51,648 nucleotides of DNA from Clostridia bacterium (GTDB lineage: Bacteria; Bacillota; Clostridia; Oscillospirales; CAG-272). Made by a program: the position numbers and the translations under genes. The stretch's first letter is position 1, and each line of letters begins with the position of its first letter. Positions 30,463-39,700 of this stretch are shown piece by piece. A model generated the notes under the pieces. It was not told where the DNA came from, did not search any database, and saw only the letters and a program-made list of their open reading frames with translations. The DNA is taken from NCBI GenBank assembly GCA_017621695.1, contig JAGASP010000121.1, forward strand, positions 1 to 51,648, written 5' to 3'.

Positions 30463-31006
30463 ATTCGCTCCCCGACTTGGGGACTTCGGTCGAGCTCCTA
30501 CGGCAAAGCTGCGAGTTGCCGCCTACGCCCGTGTGTCCACCGAAAAGGAGGAACAGGAACACAGTCTGGAAGCACAAACGATTATTTTGAAAACTATATC
30601 AAGGAGAACCCACGATGGGAATTCGTAGGACTCTATGTTGATGACGGCATCTCCGGTCTTTCCCATCATAATCGTGAGGGCTTCACTCGTATGGTCGCAG
30701 ATGCCGTCAACGAAAAAATCGACCTCATCGTCACCAAGTCCCTCTCGCGCTTTGCTCGTAATACAGTAGACGCTCTCACCACCATAAGAAAACTAAAAGC
30801 GGTTAACGTAGGTGTCTTCTTTCAAAAGGAGGATATCAACACCCTTGACGCCAAGGGAGAGTTTTTGCTGACTCTTATGAGTTCCTTTGCCGAGGAGGAG
30901 AGCCTTTCCATATCGGATAATATCACTTGGGGTAAGCGAAAACAGTTTGCTGATGGGCTTTATAATGCTCCGTTCGGTCACTTTCTCGGTTATGATCGAG
31001 GCTTCG
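30434..31006 (+). pseudogene. Large serine recombinase, frameshifted and 3'-truncated
   Basis: The N-terminal resolvase domain begins LRVAAYARVSTEKEEQEHSLEAQ (split here: AAYARVSTEKEEQ then HSLEAQ), with the catalytic Ser in RVST. After codon CAA-AC near 30577-30580 one base is missing. The following frame continues the family sequence (DYFENYIKENPRWEFVGLY, DDGISGLSHHNREGF, KSLSRFARNTVDALTTIR, ITWGKRKQFADG) as far as FLGYDRG, where homology stops at about 31006. The recombinase/zinc-ribbon and coiled-coil parts are absent. The likely start is TTG at 30434, as no ATG fits. The gene cannot make an active recombinase; it marks a dead integrative element. Confidence 0.85.
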
Positions 31007-31390
31007 TTATACTGCATGCAGAAATTTACACTTATCAAGAATTGATGCGAAACGGTGGTTTTCAAAGTATTTTATTAATTTCCACTTGTTTGAAGAAGCT
31101 TGGTTGAAGGGGCCGCCGTTGTGCATTGGTTCTCCGCTGCCGTACAGCCAATAGCCGTCCTTATATTGAACTTGACCAGCCTTGGCTTCCAGGCAAAGGA
31201 TTCCCAATCTTTTATTAAACACCACAAAATCGGTTTCGCTTTCGTGGAATGTGTTATCAACCACCGTAGATATTCTCAAAGAATGAAAAACATAGTAATC
31301 GTCAGGCAGTTTTTCAAGCCCCTCAAACATAATTCCTTCCAAGCTGGCAGGAGAAAATGTATGAGGACGATTGGGAATCATTATTGCCAT
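31007..31390 (-). pseudogene. NERD-domain protein, 3'-truncated
   Basis: A 127-residue fragment starting at a proper ATG (31390) with GGAGG. It contains the nuclease-related NERD core: SLEGIMFEGLEKLPDDYYV, then ESETDFVVFNKRLGILCLEAKAG with the Asp and Glu-x-Lys of the nuclease-like centre, then GGPFNQASSNKWKLIKYF. In its usual relatives this is the N-terminus of a helicase-type protein of 500 residues or more. Here the frame ends with KFLHAV and a stop at the same place (about 31007) where the oppositely oriented recombinase loses homology. A deletion therefore fused two convergent genes, removing the 3' ends of both. Confidence 0.75.
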
Positions 31391-31391
31391 A

Positions 31392-31585
31392 TTAAGCCTC
31401 CGGTATCATTTCGATAATTTTTTCGACAGTTATGTCGGCGTCCGTGCTGCAAATGCACATCCAGCCTCCATCGGTGAGAGTTGTTTTCAAATCTTCATTT
31501 TCTGCTGTAAGGAAAATGAGTTTTTCGTCTTTCCATATTAAATCACAAGGGTAATTCTCTTGTGTTGCGGGATTACACAAAGAAC
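31392..31585 (-). pseudogene. C-terminal fragment of an unknown gene upstream of NERD
   Basis: About 63 residues (NGSLCNPATQENYPCDLIW, EKLIFLTAENEDLKTTLTDG, GWMCICSTDADITVEKIIEM) ending 1 base before the NERD start codon, so the two genes were once an operon. The sequence upstream of about 31585 belongs to the amidoligase fragment on the other strand, so the 5' part is missing. No family is recognised. Confidence 0.55.
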
Positions 31586-31589
31586 CATT

Positions 31590-31923
31590 CATATACCATA
31601 TGCTCAATCTCCACGCCACCTTCACCAAAGGCACGGTCGAGTTCAGGCTTTTCCAATTCGATGCCCCCACCGCAGAACGCAAGGGTGGCATCCACGCCGG
31701 ACAGCTTAAGAGCTACATTCAGCTTTGCCTCGCCCTTTCACAGATGGCAAAAACGGTTCGCACCGCAAGCCCCAAACCCCAGCAGAACGAAAATTCCAAG
31801 TATGCAATGAGAACTTGGCTTCTTCGCCTGGGCTTCATTGGAGACGAATTCAAGACCGCAAGAGACCTCTTTACAAATCGCCTTGACGGTGACGTAGCAT
31901 TCCGCAACGGCAGACTCGCATAA
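31590..31923 (+). pseudogene. Amidoligase C-terminal fragment
   Basis: About 110 residues in frame to the stop at 31923: YHMLNLHATFTKGTVEFRLF, then QFDAPTAERKGGIHAGQLKS, then SKYAMRTWLLRLGFIGDEFK. This is the C-terminal part of the amidoligase (COOH-NH2 ligase of the glutamine-synthetase-like fold) family carried by Clostridia conjugative elements and phages. The catalytic N-terminal part is missing; the break is near 31590, where the oppositely oriented fragment also starts. The intact gamma-glutamylcyclotransferase gene that usually accompanies it follows 82 bases later. Confidence 0.7.
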
Positions 31924-32005
31924 CGAACACACCAACCGTCAAAGCCCACCGACCGCTTGAAGGCGGTCTTTAGGTGGTGAAAGGCAATTTGAAAGGAGAT
32001 TTTTT

Positions 32006-32470
32006 ATGCCAAAACGCTACTATATCGCCTACGGAAGCAATATCAACGTAGAGCAAATGAAACACCGCTGCCCCGATGCAAGAGTGGTTGGAACGGCAAC
32101 CCTTGAAGGTTGGACCCTTCTCTTCAAGGGAAGCAAGACTGGGTCTTACCTCACCATCGAACCGAAGGAAGGCTCAAGCGTTCCCGTTGCAGTATGGGAG
32201 GTTTCAGAACGAGACGAACTTCACCTTGACCACTACGAGGGCTACCCCAACTTCTACTACAAGAAGGACATCGAGGTTTCCTACAAAGGGATCACCACGG
32301 GCAGAGTCCGCAAGCGTCAAGCCTTTGTGTACATAATGCACGAGGATCGCCCTCTCGGACAACCGTCCGACTATTACCTCAAGGTATGTGCAAGGGGCTA
32401 CCTTTACTTCGATTTTGATGTGAACCGCTTGATTCAAGCCGTATACGATAGCCGGGAGGAAACGATATGA
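32006..32470 (+). CDS. Gamma-glutamylcyclotransferase-fold (AIG2/GGCT-like) protein
   Basis: A 154-residue protein beginning YYIAYGSNINVEQMKHRCPD, the YGSN substrate loop of the gamma-glutamylcyclotransferase fold. The expected acidic catalytic residue lies in HLDHYEGYPNFY (E of DHYEGYP). The family cleaves gamma-glutamyl amides with release of 5-oxoproline or modifies gamma-glutamyl peptides. In mobile elements it is often paired with an amidoligase, which is present here only as a fragment, so its partner is lost. AAAGGAG precedes the ATG, and the stop overlaps the next start by 4 bases. Confidence 0.85.
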   Translation: MPKRYYIAYGSNINVEQMKHRCPDARVVGTATLEGWTLLFKGSKTGSYLTIEPKEGSSVPVAVWEVSERDELHLDHYEGYPNFYYKKDIEVSYKGITTGRVRKRQAFVYIMHEDRPLGQPSDYYLKVCARGYLYFDFDVNRLIQAVYDSREETI

Positions 32471-32667
32471 AAACCAACGAGACTCGCATTGCTGCTGAAT
32501 GCCCGCTTTGCGGTACAACCTACACAGCCCATTCCGCTCTCTCAAGAACCGATGGGAAAACGCTGATTTGCCCCGATTGTAGGATCCGTGAGGCTTTGAC
32601 CTCGATTGGGGTTGGCCCCGAAGAACAGGAGAAAATCCTCGATATCATCCACAGCCATATCACGTAA
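32467..32667 (+). CDS. Small zinc-ribbon protein
   Basis: A 66-residue protein with CPLCG (residues 13-17) and CPDC (about 37-40), a CxxC...CxxC zinc ribbon, followed by a short helical end (GPEEQEKILDIIHSHIT). It overlaps the GGCT-like gene by 4 bases. It is typical of accessory proteins in Clostridia conjugative elements; its function is unknown. Confidence 0.75.
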   Translation: MKTNETRIAAECPLCGTTYTAHSALSRTDGKTLICPDCRIREALTSIGVGPEEQEKILDIIHSHIT

Positions 32668-32696
32668 CAAATATATACACAATACAGCAAGTTAAA

Positions 32697-32738
32697 AAGC
32701 GGTAACCGAAGTAAAAATCGGCTACCGCTTGTTTTGTT
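32697..32738 (+). terminator. Rho-independent terminator
   Basis: AAGCGGTA(A)CCGA pairs with TCGG(C)TACCGCTT with one mismatch, followed by GTTTTGTTT. Ends the GGCT-like/zinc-ribbon unit. Confidence 0.85.
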
Positions 32739-32746
32739 TCATCCGT

Positions 32747-32852
32747 GGTGGAGGTCGTTGACGGTCATTTCATAAACTCTTCTATAGAGTATTTTTCATC
32801 ATAAAATCCGCCCTAAAGGGGTTTTATGCAGAGACCGTCATCGACCTCCACC
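32747..32852. repeat. 106-bp MITE-like element with 20-bp terminal inverted repeats
   Basis: The left end 32747-32766 (GGTGGAGGTCGTTGACGGTC) and right end 32833-32852 are inverted repeats with 19 of 20 positions matching. The 66-base interior is AT-rich and holds two smaller hairpins (around 32774-32790 and 32801-32828). It has no coding capacity. Confidence 0.7.
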
Positions 32853-32856
32853 TTTG

Positions 32857-33063
32857 TTATTTGATGTCAGAATCGTCGGTCTGCATTTCGGCAATTTTCT
32901 GACATTTCCGGCAGTTTCTTGTGTTTTGCGCTCTACGGCGTTTATTGCACTCGGGACTTCCGCAATAGATCTTGCGGTTTGCCTTGCCTACGCGCACAAA
33001 GGCGTTACCGCATATGGGGCATATGAGAATGACGGGCTTGTCGCAACTATCGTAAGCAAACAA
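32857..33063 (-). CDS. Small zinc-finger protein, start uncertain
   Basis: A 68-residue frame with ICPICGNAFVRVGKANRKIY, CGSPECNKRRRAQ and NCRKCQK, i.e. several CxxC pairs for zinc binding, as in small DNA-binding-like proteins of mobile elements. Only a TTG (33063) is available as start. The frame stays open upstream to 33108 with coding-like sequence (IEYEINKKQGYKHYDLFAYD), and an out-of-frame ATG lies at 33110-33112. This suggests a one-base frameshift at the N-terminus or an unusual start. It ends 4 bases from the MITE-like element. Confidence 0.55.
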   Translation of the reverse strand: MFAYDSCDKPVILICPICGNAFVRVGKANRKIYCGSPECNKRRRAQNTRNCRKCQKIAEMQTDDSDIK

Positions 33064-33131
33064 ATCATAATGCTTATAGCCCTGTTTTTTGTTGATTTCA
33101 TATTCTATTCATCCTTTTATGATAGGTACGA

Positions 33132-33587
33132 TCAACCGAAATAATCGATCGGCAGTTCTACGCCTCCCGAATTGTCAGTGTTAGTAGTGCCGGACTCTGC
33201 GGGATTCGTTCCCGTATGTTCACCCGACGGTTCTGTACCGCCCGAATTGTCTTTACCGCTGTTGGTCGTGCCGGGTTCTGACGAGCCCGTTTCGGAATGT
33301 CCGACCGGCTGCTTCGTGCTGCTCGACGCATTGGTGCCGGGACGGGTTGTGTCGGGTTCGGCGGCACTTGTTTCGGGTGGATCCGTTTGCTGCCCGGAGA
33401 CAGCAGATCCGGGCGTTTCCGTTTCCGTTTTCGTTTCCGATGGCGCATCCGGTACGGATTCTGTTTTACCGGCCAAGGAAGCTGACGTTTCGGTTTCATT
33501 CGTACTCTTGTCCTTGCCGTTACCTGTACAGCCGACAAACGTCAGAAGCAAAGGAAGGACAAGAGCAAATAACAGTATCCTCTTCAT
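33132..33587 (-). CDS. Ser/Thr-rich small lipoprotein
   Basis: A 151-residue protein with a lipoprotein signal (MKRILLFALVLPLLLTFVGC, Cys 20). The mature part is almost entirely low-complexity Ser, Thr, Gly, Glu and Pro, ending NSGGVELPIDYFG. It has no globular domain and could be a glycosylated stalk or spacer at the surface. There is no separate ribosome binding site. The ATG overlaps the stop of the 56-residue gene (ATGA at 33584-33587), so expression is coupled. The final LPID(Y) resembles LPLDPFYP near the end of the 56-residue protein. Confidence 0.78.
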   Translation of the reverse strand: MKRILLFALVLPLLLTFVGCTGNGKDKSTNETETSASLAGKTESVPDAPSETKTETETPGSAVSGQQTDPPETSAAEPDTTRPGTNASSSTKQPVGHSETGSSEPGTTNSGKDNSGGTEPSGEHTGTNPAESGTTNTDNSGGVELPIDYFG

Positions 33588-33754
33588 GATTCTATCGGGT
33601 AAAACGGATCGAGAGGAAGGTCAATCCAGGGATCGTAACCCGGATCGCCTGTTCCGCTTGTGGTCAGAATGTCTTCTGTTGCAAACAGGATGATCTCAAT
33701 GGAAGGCGTCTCATATTGCATCTTTTGCTTTTCCTTTTCAAGTTTCATTTTCAT
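33584..33754 (-). CDS. 56-residue protein coupled to surface lipoprotein
   Basis: A short gene read directly from the sequence: MKMKLEKEKQKMQYETPSIE, IILFATEDILTTSG, TGDPGYDPWIDLPLDPFYPI, ES. It starts 8 bases after the stop of the 4,079-residue gene with AAGGGGG upstream (a second in-frame ATG at 33748 is possible). It ends with TGA overlapping the lipoprotein start. The block YE.PSIEIILF.TEDI.TTSG resembles short proteins I recall beside large surface proteins in Clostridia. The charged N-terminal half and an acidic aromatic/proline-rich C-terminal half give it a leader-core look. It has no signal peptide. Function unknown. Confidence 0.7.
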   Translation of the reverse strand: MKMKLEKEKQKMQYETPSIEIILFATEDILTTSGTGDPGYDPWIDLPLDPFYPIES

Positions 33755-33762
33755 AATCCCCC

Positions 33763-36700
33763 TTAGTGTACATAGGCGTAAGCCGTATTTCCGTATCTCA
33801 TCATCGCGCGAACCAACGCCGCGAGCGACGCGTCCGCATCGTTCTGTTTCGCACAGGCGTACGACTCGATGCTGTAAGAAACCGTATTGCTGATCGCTTC
33901 GTCTCCTCGATACGCCGTGGCGTAAACAGTTTCGCTCATCTGACCGGCGGTGAGTCCGTTGTATGCCGCGATGTAGTATCCGCTGGAGATCCTAAACTCC
34001 TCCTGAGTGATCTCTTTAAGAAGCGCGCCGCTGCCGTTTTCGATCCTGACCGTAACGCCTTCAATGCTTTCCGTTGTAAATACGAACTGCATCGTGACTG
34101 AGTCGTTCAATCGGAGCGATACGCCCGCCCAGTTGACTGCGGGATCTTCTACCGTACGGTATTCCGCGTTGGTGACAGAGGTTAACACCGGATCGGTGGC
34201 TGTACCCCAGGCGATCTGTTCAGCGGTGAGATCGGCGTTTACAAGCGCATCGTTGTTATAACCGGTATAGGTCTGCGACGCCGCGCCGTAATTTAAAAGA
34301 TCCACGAGCAGGGTGCGCAGCTTTGCGTCATCCGTTTTGCCGAGCATGGAATAGCAGTAGGTCGCAACGCTGTAGGTCAACTCTTCGCCGACGCAGGGCT
34401 TTCCGCCCTCGACGCCGTGAAGCGTTGCACGGATGGTATCGTTCATCAGATTCGGCGCGATGTTGCGGAAACTGAACACATAGTAATCGACGCCCCCGGA
34501 GGTGACCTCGCTGTACTCGCTGACCGTCACCGTTCTGCCGTTCATTTCAAACACGGTGTAGAGGTCGGTGAAGCCGGCGGCAACGATCGGATCCTTTTCG
34601 ACGTAGAAATTGACCTTGAGGTTGTTCTGCAGGGTCAGCGACGCACCGTAGAACGAAAGTTCCGGCGCTTTTTGGCAAAGGATATGAAGGTTCAGCCGTT
34701 CGCTGTAACCGCCCGTTTCCGTCCACGCCGCGATGCGCACGAAGGTATCTTCCGTGATGGTGATCGGTCCGTCATAGACCAGCGCGTCGTCGTCGCAGGG
34801 GCAAGTGTCGTTGAGCGTGTAGCGGATGACCGCGCCCTCCGTCGCGCAGGAGAGGATCAGCTGAGTGCCGCTTGCCACGACAGCGAAGTCCTCGATGTTG
34901 GCGGTGGGCTTTGCGGGCTTTGCGGTACCGATGGGATTGACGTAGGTTTCCAGATCGACGGTCGCATCTCCGCAGGTAAAGGTAAGCGTGTCGTAACCCG
35001 AACTTGTGACGATCGTATGGAACACGGCTCTGCCGTCCTTATCGGTGATGACCGCCATCGGCAGCGTCAGGGTGTCGGTGTACTTCTCCACGGATACGGT
35101 GGCGTTTGCCATCGGATTACCCTCGGTGTCAAGGAGACGCACCACGATATCCGCCTCTTCACCGATGCTGACGGCAAAGCGGTTCGGGTAGGAGTGGCTG
35201 AGGGTTCCGGCAATCTGTTCGATGGTGAGGAAGTCGCTCTCGTAGTCTTCCGCCATGCCGTTCCCGGCGTAGTTGTAGAAGTCACGGCTGACAGAAACTT
35301 TCAGCTTGTCGCCGCTGAACTTCAGCCCGTCCTGACGGGAGAGGTACAAGATCCTTCCGTAGTATTTCAGGCTATTCGTCGGCGAGACCTCGCTGTCGAT
35401 AAAGGTATAGTCAAGTTCGACCGGAACGCCGTTGTCGGTCACGGTCACCAGATCGTTAAAGAAGGTCAGCTCGTCGATATCCATGTACTGGCTGAATTCG
35501 ATACGGATATAGTCCGCGCCCGCTTCCACGCTCTGCACCTCAGGCAGGGCGGTGGAAACGATGGGGATATAGACCTCCATCTGCGGCGGCGGGACCGGAA
35601 GCCAGCCGTCGACGGCGGCAGGATCGTTCGCGCTGTCGGAAATGACGTAACCGTCTTTTTCGGCGACGATCCGCCACTCGCCGATCGGCACGAACCACTG
35701 GTATTCGCCGTTCGCGTCGGTAATAAGCGGGTTTTCCTGCTCCGCTTCCGTGGCATCCCAGGAAAGGAGTTCGCCGTTAGGCCCTTTATAATAGCAGGTC
35801 ACGGTGACGCCTTCGACACGGTTGGACGCGACCGCTTCATACACAAAGCCGGCGGGGTCGATAAGGGTCGAACTCTTGATAGGACGGCGCTTGCCGCTGT
35901 GGCTGCTGTCATCATGTTCCTTTTCTCCGATACAGGTTATTTCCACTCTCGATTCCATCTGGCTGGCGGTCACCTCGTATGCTCCCGCCACGCCCTTGGT
36001 AAAGATCTCCGCCACGTTGCCGAGAGACCAGTTGGTGATGCCCACTGCAAGACCGACGTCCGGTTTGACGGCGCCGATAAAGTCAGCCGCCAGCGTGATG
36101 ACGAAGGAAACGACCTCTTTGTAGTAGGCGGCGGTATAATACCCGCGCAGGGTGTTGAGGGTGTAGGCGTAATCGAAGCACGCCCGCACGCAGGCCTTAT
36201 ACTGATCGGAGAATTCGCCCGGAGCGGGACCCTTCGGGGTGGCCTCCAGTCTTTTGACAGCCCATTCGAACTGGTTGTAGAGGTTGCCCTTGATCTTGCC
36301 GAGGTAGGTATCGTACGCGTCGACGATCGTCGTGACGCCGCTGATGACGTCGAGGAAGACCATAAACGCACCGAGGCCGGACGCGGCGCCTTTGGCAAAG
36401 TCCGCGACTTTGGATTTCCGGACCGCCGAGCAGAGTTCGACCGCTTTGCCGAGCGTCTTTTTCTGGCTGACCGCATTGGTATAGAAGCCCTTCAGCTTTT
36501 CACGGAATGCGTAGATCTCCTTCATAATGTCATCCAGCGAATCGCTCGCCTTTTGCAGCGTCTCGATGTAAAGTTGCTGAGCGTCGCCCATGAGTCCGGT
36601 TTTTGCCTGCACCGCAAAGCCAGCGGAATTCTTGTACTCTTCGGGCAGAATGTTGAAGACATTCTCGAAGTTCTTGAGCTTTGCCACATCAAGCTTCTTT

Positions 36701-39700
36701 TGGAAATCCGCGACCGTTTCGGTCTGCAGATCAAGGAACATCTTGATCGTCATCGCCGTCTGATAGATCTCGTTGATATAACCGTCCAGCGTGATGCACG
36801 AAGCGCCGAATTTCTGATCGTAATACGCCTTCTCGTTTTCAAGCGCCCAGCGCAGCCAACCGGCGGCGTCGCCCCAACCGATGATCTCTTCATCGAAGGT
36901 GTACCATTTGTGGTAGCCGATGGTTGCCTTCATCAGCGATTTGGCCGATAGGCTCTTGCCCTTCGAGAAACCTAAGTTGATCACAAGCGGATCGGCCTTG
37001 TTATACGAATTGATCTGCAGCCTCATGGAAACGGGATCGTAGAACGCCCCTCCCTTTACGCTTTGCAGGATATAATAGTCGTTTTCTGTACCCGAATAAA
37101 GCTTGAATCCGTTCGCAGTAAGCTGATCGGGATCCAGAATCACGTCTTGATAGACTTCGGTCTGACTGTCATCGTCGCCGAACAGGGAGGGATCGATAAA
37201 GCCGTCATTCAAAACCGCCTGATGCAAGCTGTCGTTTTCTATGATCTGCCGCAGTTCTTCCATCATGCTGTCGTAATAACCCGCCATGACGTTCTGATAA
37301 TCACAGATATCCTGTGCTGTGGCGAGGATTTCCTCCCTGTTCGCCTCCGAAGGCATCACGGCATCCAGCATGCTGATAAGTTCGGCAGAATCAACGGTAG
37401 CGAACGATTTGGCATCAAGCGCCATCTGCTCTCTGACTGCGCCGAGCCATTCCTCCGCCTGCGTGATCGCCCCGTTCGCCGCGCCGTCGGTCTGCACCGT
37501 CAGATCTTCGTAATCCGAAACGTCGCAGAAAAGCTCGACGTCGAAATACGCGGGAAGCTGATCGACTGCATATAGACCGCCTTCCAGCACAAGTTGACCG
37601 TCAAAGGTGCCGGTTATCTCGTTATAGTGAAGCGTAACGATAAAGTACGGATCCTCCGAGGTTTCGCCGCAGAAAACGGTAAGAGTCGCAGTATTGTCGA
37701 TGAGCGTTTCGGGATTCAGAACGGTCAGCGCGAAATCATAGACCATATCCTCCGTCAGGATGCCGTCGTTGTTGATATAACCGCCCTTCTTACTGGAAAG
37801 CTGCCAATAGTATTCGTTAAAGAACGCGTACCGAAGCGGGATATCTGCTTTGCTACCATCAAGGAACACGGTGCCGGACGTGTGGGAGCGCCCCGGGAGC
37901 GAATTGTTGTTGGTGCAGTTGATCTGCAGTTTGACAGCGTTGGGTGTTTCGACGGTCTCCGGGAAAAACGTGACCGTCTGCGAATCAAAGACACGGGTAT
38001 TCGTTTCGTCCGCCCCGTCTTTAAACGAGATCGCGCCGAAGGTAAAGATCGCCGGATCGTCAGAGAGCGTACTTACCGTAAAGTCATATTTGACCACGCT
38101 GAGCTTATCTTCCTGCGTCTCGGCGGGAAGCGGCACGGCGGTCGTTCCGGCCGGGATAGTGCCTCTGAACAACGCGGTGTAGCCGCAGCCGGGACGCTCT
38201 TCGATCAGCTTGCCGTTTTTGTAGGCGCGGAAATAGTGATTGCTTGCGCTTTTCGGGTGATAGACGTCAACCCTGACGGAGTCTGCTCCGCCGGCAACCG
38301 TGGAAGGCAGGGCGCTTACCGACCACGCCGTAAGAGCTCCGTCAAGCACAGGCGTCTTTATGTTTTTTATGCCCGATGAATAGACCCCCTCCCTGAGCTG
38401 AACACCATACCATGCATCTTGCCTTGCGTAGACAACGAGCGACCCCTCGAGAGAGGTAACGGGGATCATCAATTCACTGAACGTCGCATCAGCGTTCCCG
38501 ATCAGCGTTTCGCCGACCGGCCACGCGTACTTATCGCCGATATTGAGAAACATTTGATCCGCCGATTTTGAGGAGGAGTGGCTTATCTTGACGTACTTAT
38601 CCAATTGCTCAAGCGAGCTGTCAAAGCTGAAGTTGATCGTCAGCGGGACGTATTCTCCGCTCGCACCCTTTTTGTCTGCGGAGGTGCTGACCTGGAAAGT
38701 GGGAAGCGTTATCATCGCAAGTTGCGGTATGGCAACCTCGACCGACTCACCGGACGACACGGTAACGACCGTGTCGAACAGGGCTTCGGGCGGTAATGCG
38801 AAATCGGCTATCTGGCTGTAATTTGAGATGGAAACCGATAAATTGTTCCGTAAGCCAACCAGATGGTACTCGCCGGGCAGAACCGAATAGGTTCTCTTTT
38901 CCTTTGCAACCAGGCTGCCGTCCGGGGCGAATAAGTAACCGTAAGAGACGTTGTCGGACACTCTGACAATGCCGCATTCAAGGCGTGCCGTCTGCAGCTC
39001 TCCGTTTCCGTCCGCCCAGGGAACGGTAAACTCGATCTGCTCCATGGCGTATGACTGCGTGATCTTGGTGGGCGTATGTACAAATCTCAGCAGGTCTCCC
39101 GGCTCAATCGCGTCGTTCGTAAGGGTAATGAACGTGCCGTCGACAAAGCGCAGATACGGAGTGATGTCCGTGTCCTTGGTCACATTGTAAAGCGAATACG
39201 TGCCGAGAAAGTTCTCGTAGATATCGAACAACTCCGTCTCGCCGGGCTCGTGATAGTTTACCCGGTAGTGAAGCAGCGGGCCGTTCGGGATCGGATGAAG
39301 GACGCCGAGATCGCGTTCTTCACTGTCAAGCGTAGGCAATACGCCCTCGATATCCGTCAGCGTCAAGGTGTCAAAGTTTTCCGCAGAGTAGGTCAGCGTG
39401 GCAGGGAACCACGGGGTGACGATCTCAACGGTCGGGTAAACCACGCCGTTATACTCATATTCGCTGTTGGGTACGGAATAGTACCTGTTGCCATCGGGGC
39501 GCTCGATCGTGAGCAGGAAGTTCGCGCCGTAGTAATTCATCGGCGGCGCGAAGCGGATGGTGACCTCCGGACGGACGGCGAGATTGATGTTGATCTCCTT
39601 TGTCCCCGGCAGGAAGGTGTAGCTCACATTCTGCTCTGTGACGTTCTCCAGCAGATATTCCGCCGTGAAGGTCACATCGCAGCGCACGGTATGATCCATA

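Noticed and set aside
32854-33144. 96-codon plus-strand membrane-like open frame
   Set aside because: Antisense to the CxxC-rich zinc-finger frame and without a ribosome site; hydrophobicity arises from the complementary codons.
34417-36951. 844-codon open frame on the plus strand inside the giant gene
   Set aside because: It lies wholly antisense to the 4,079-residue gene, has Arg/Val/His-rich low-information sequence, no ribosome site and no domain; it is a shadow of codon bias.
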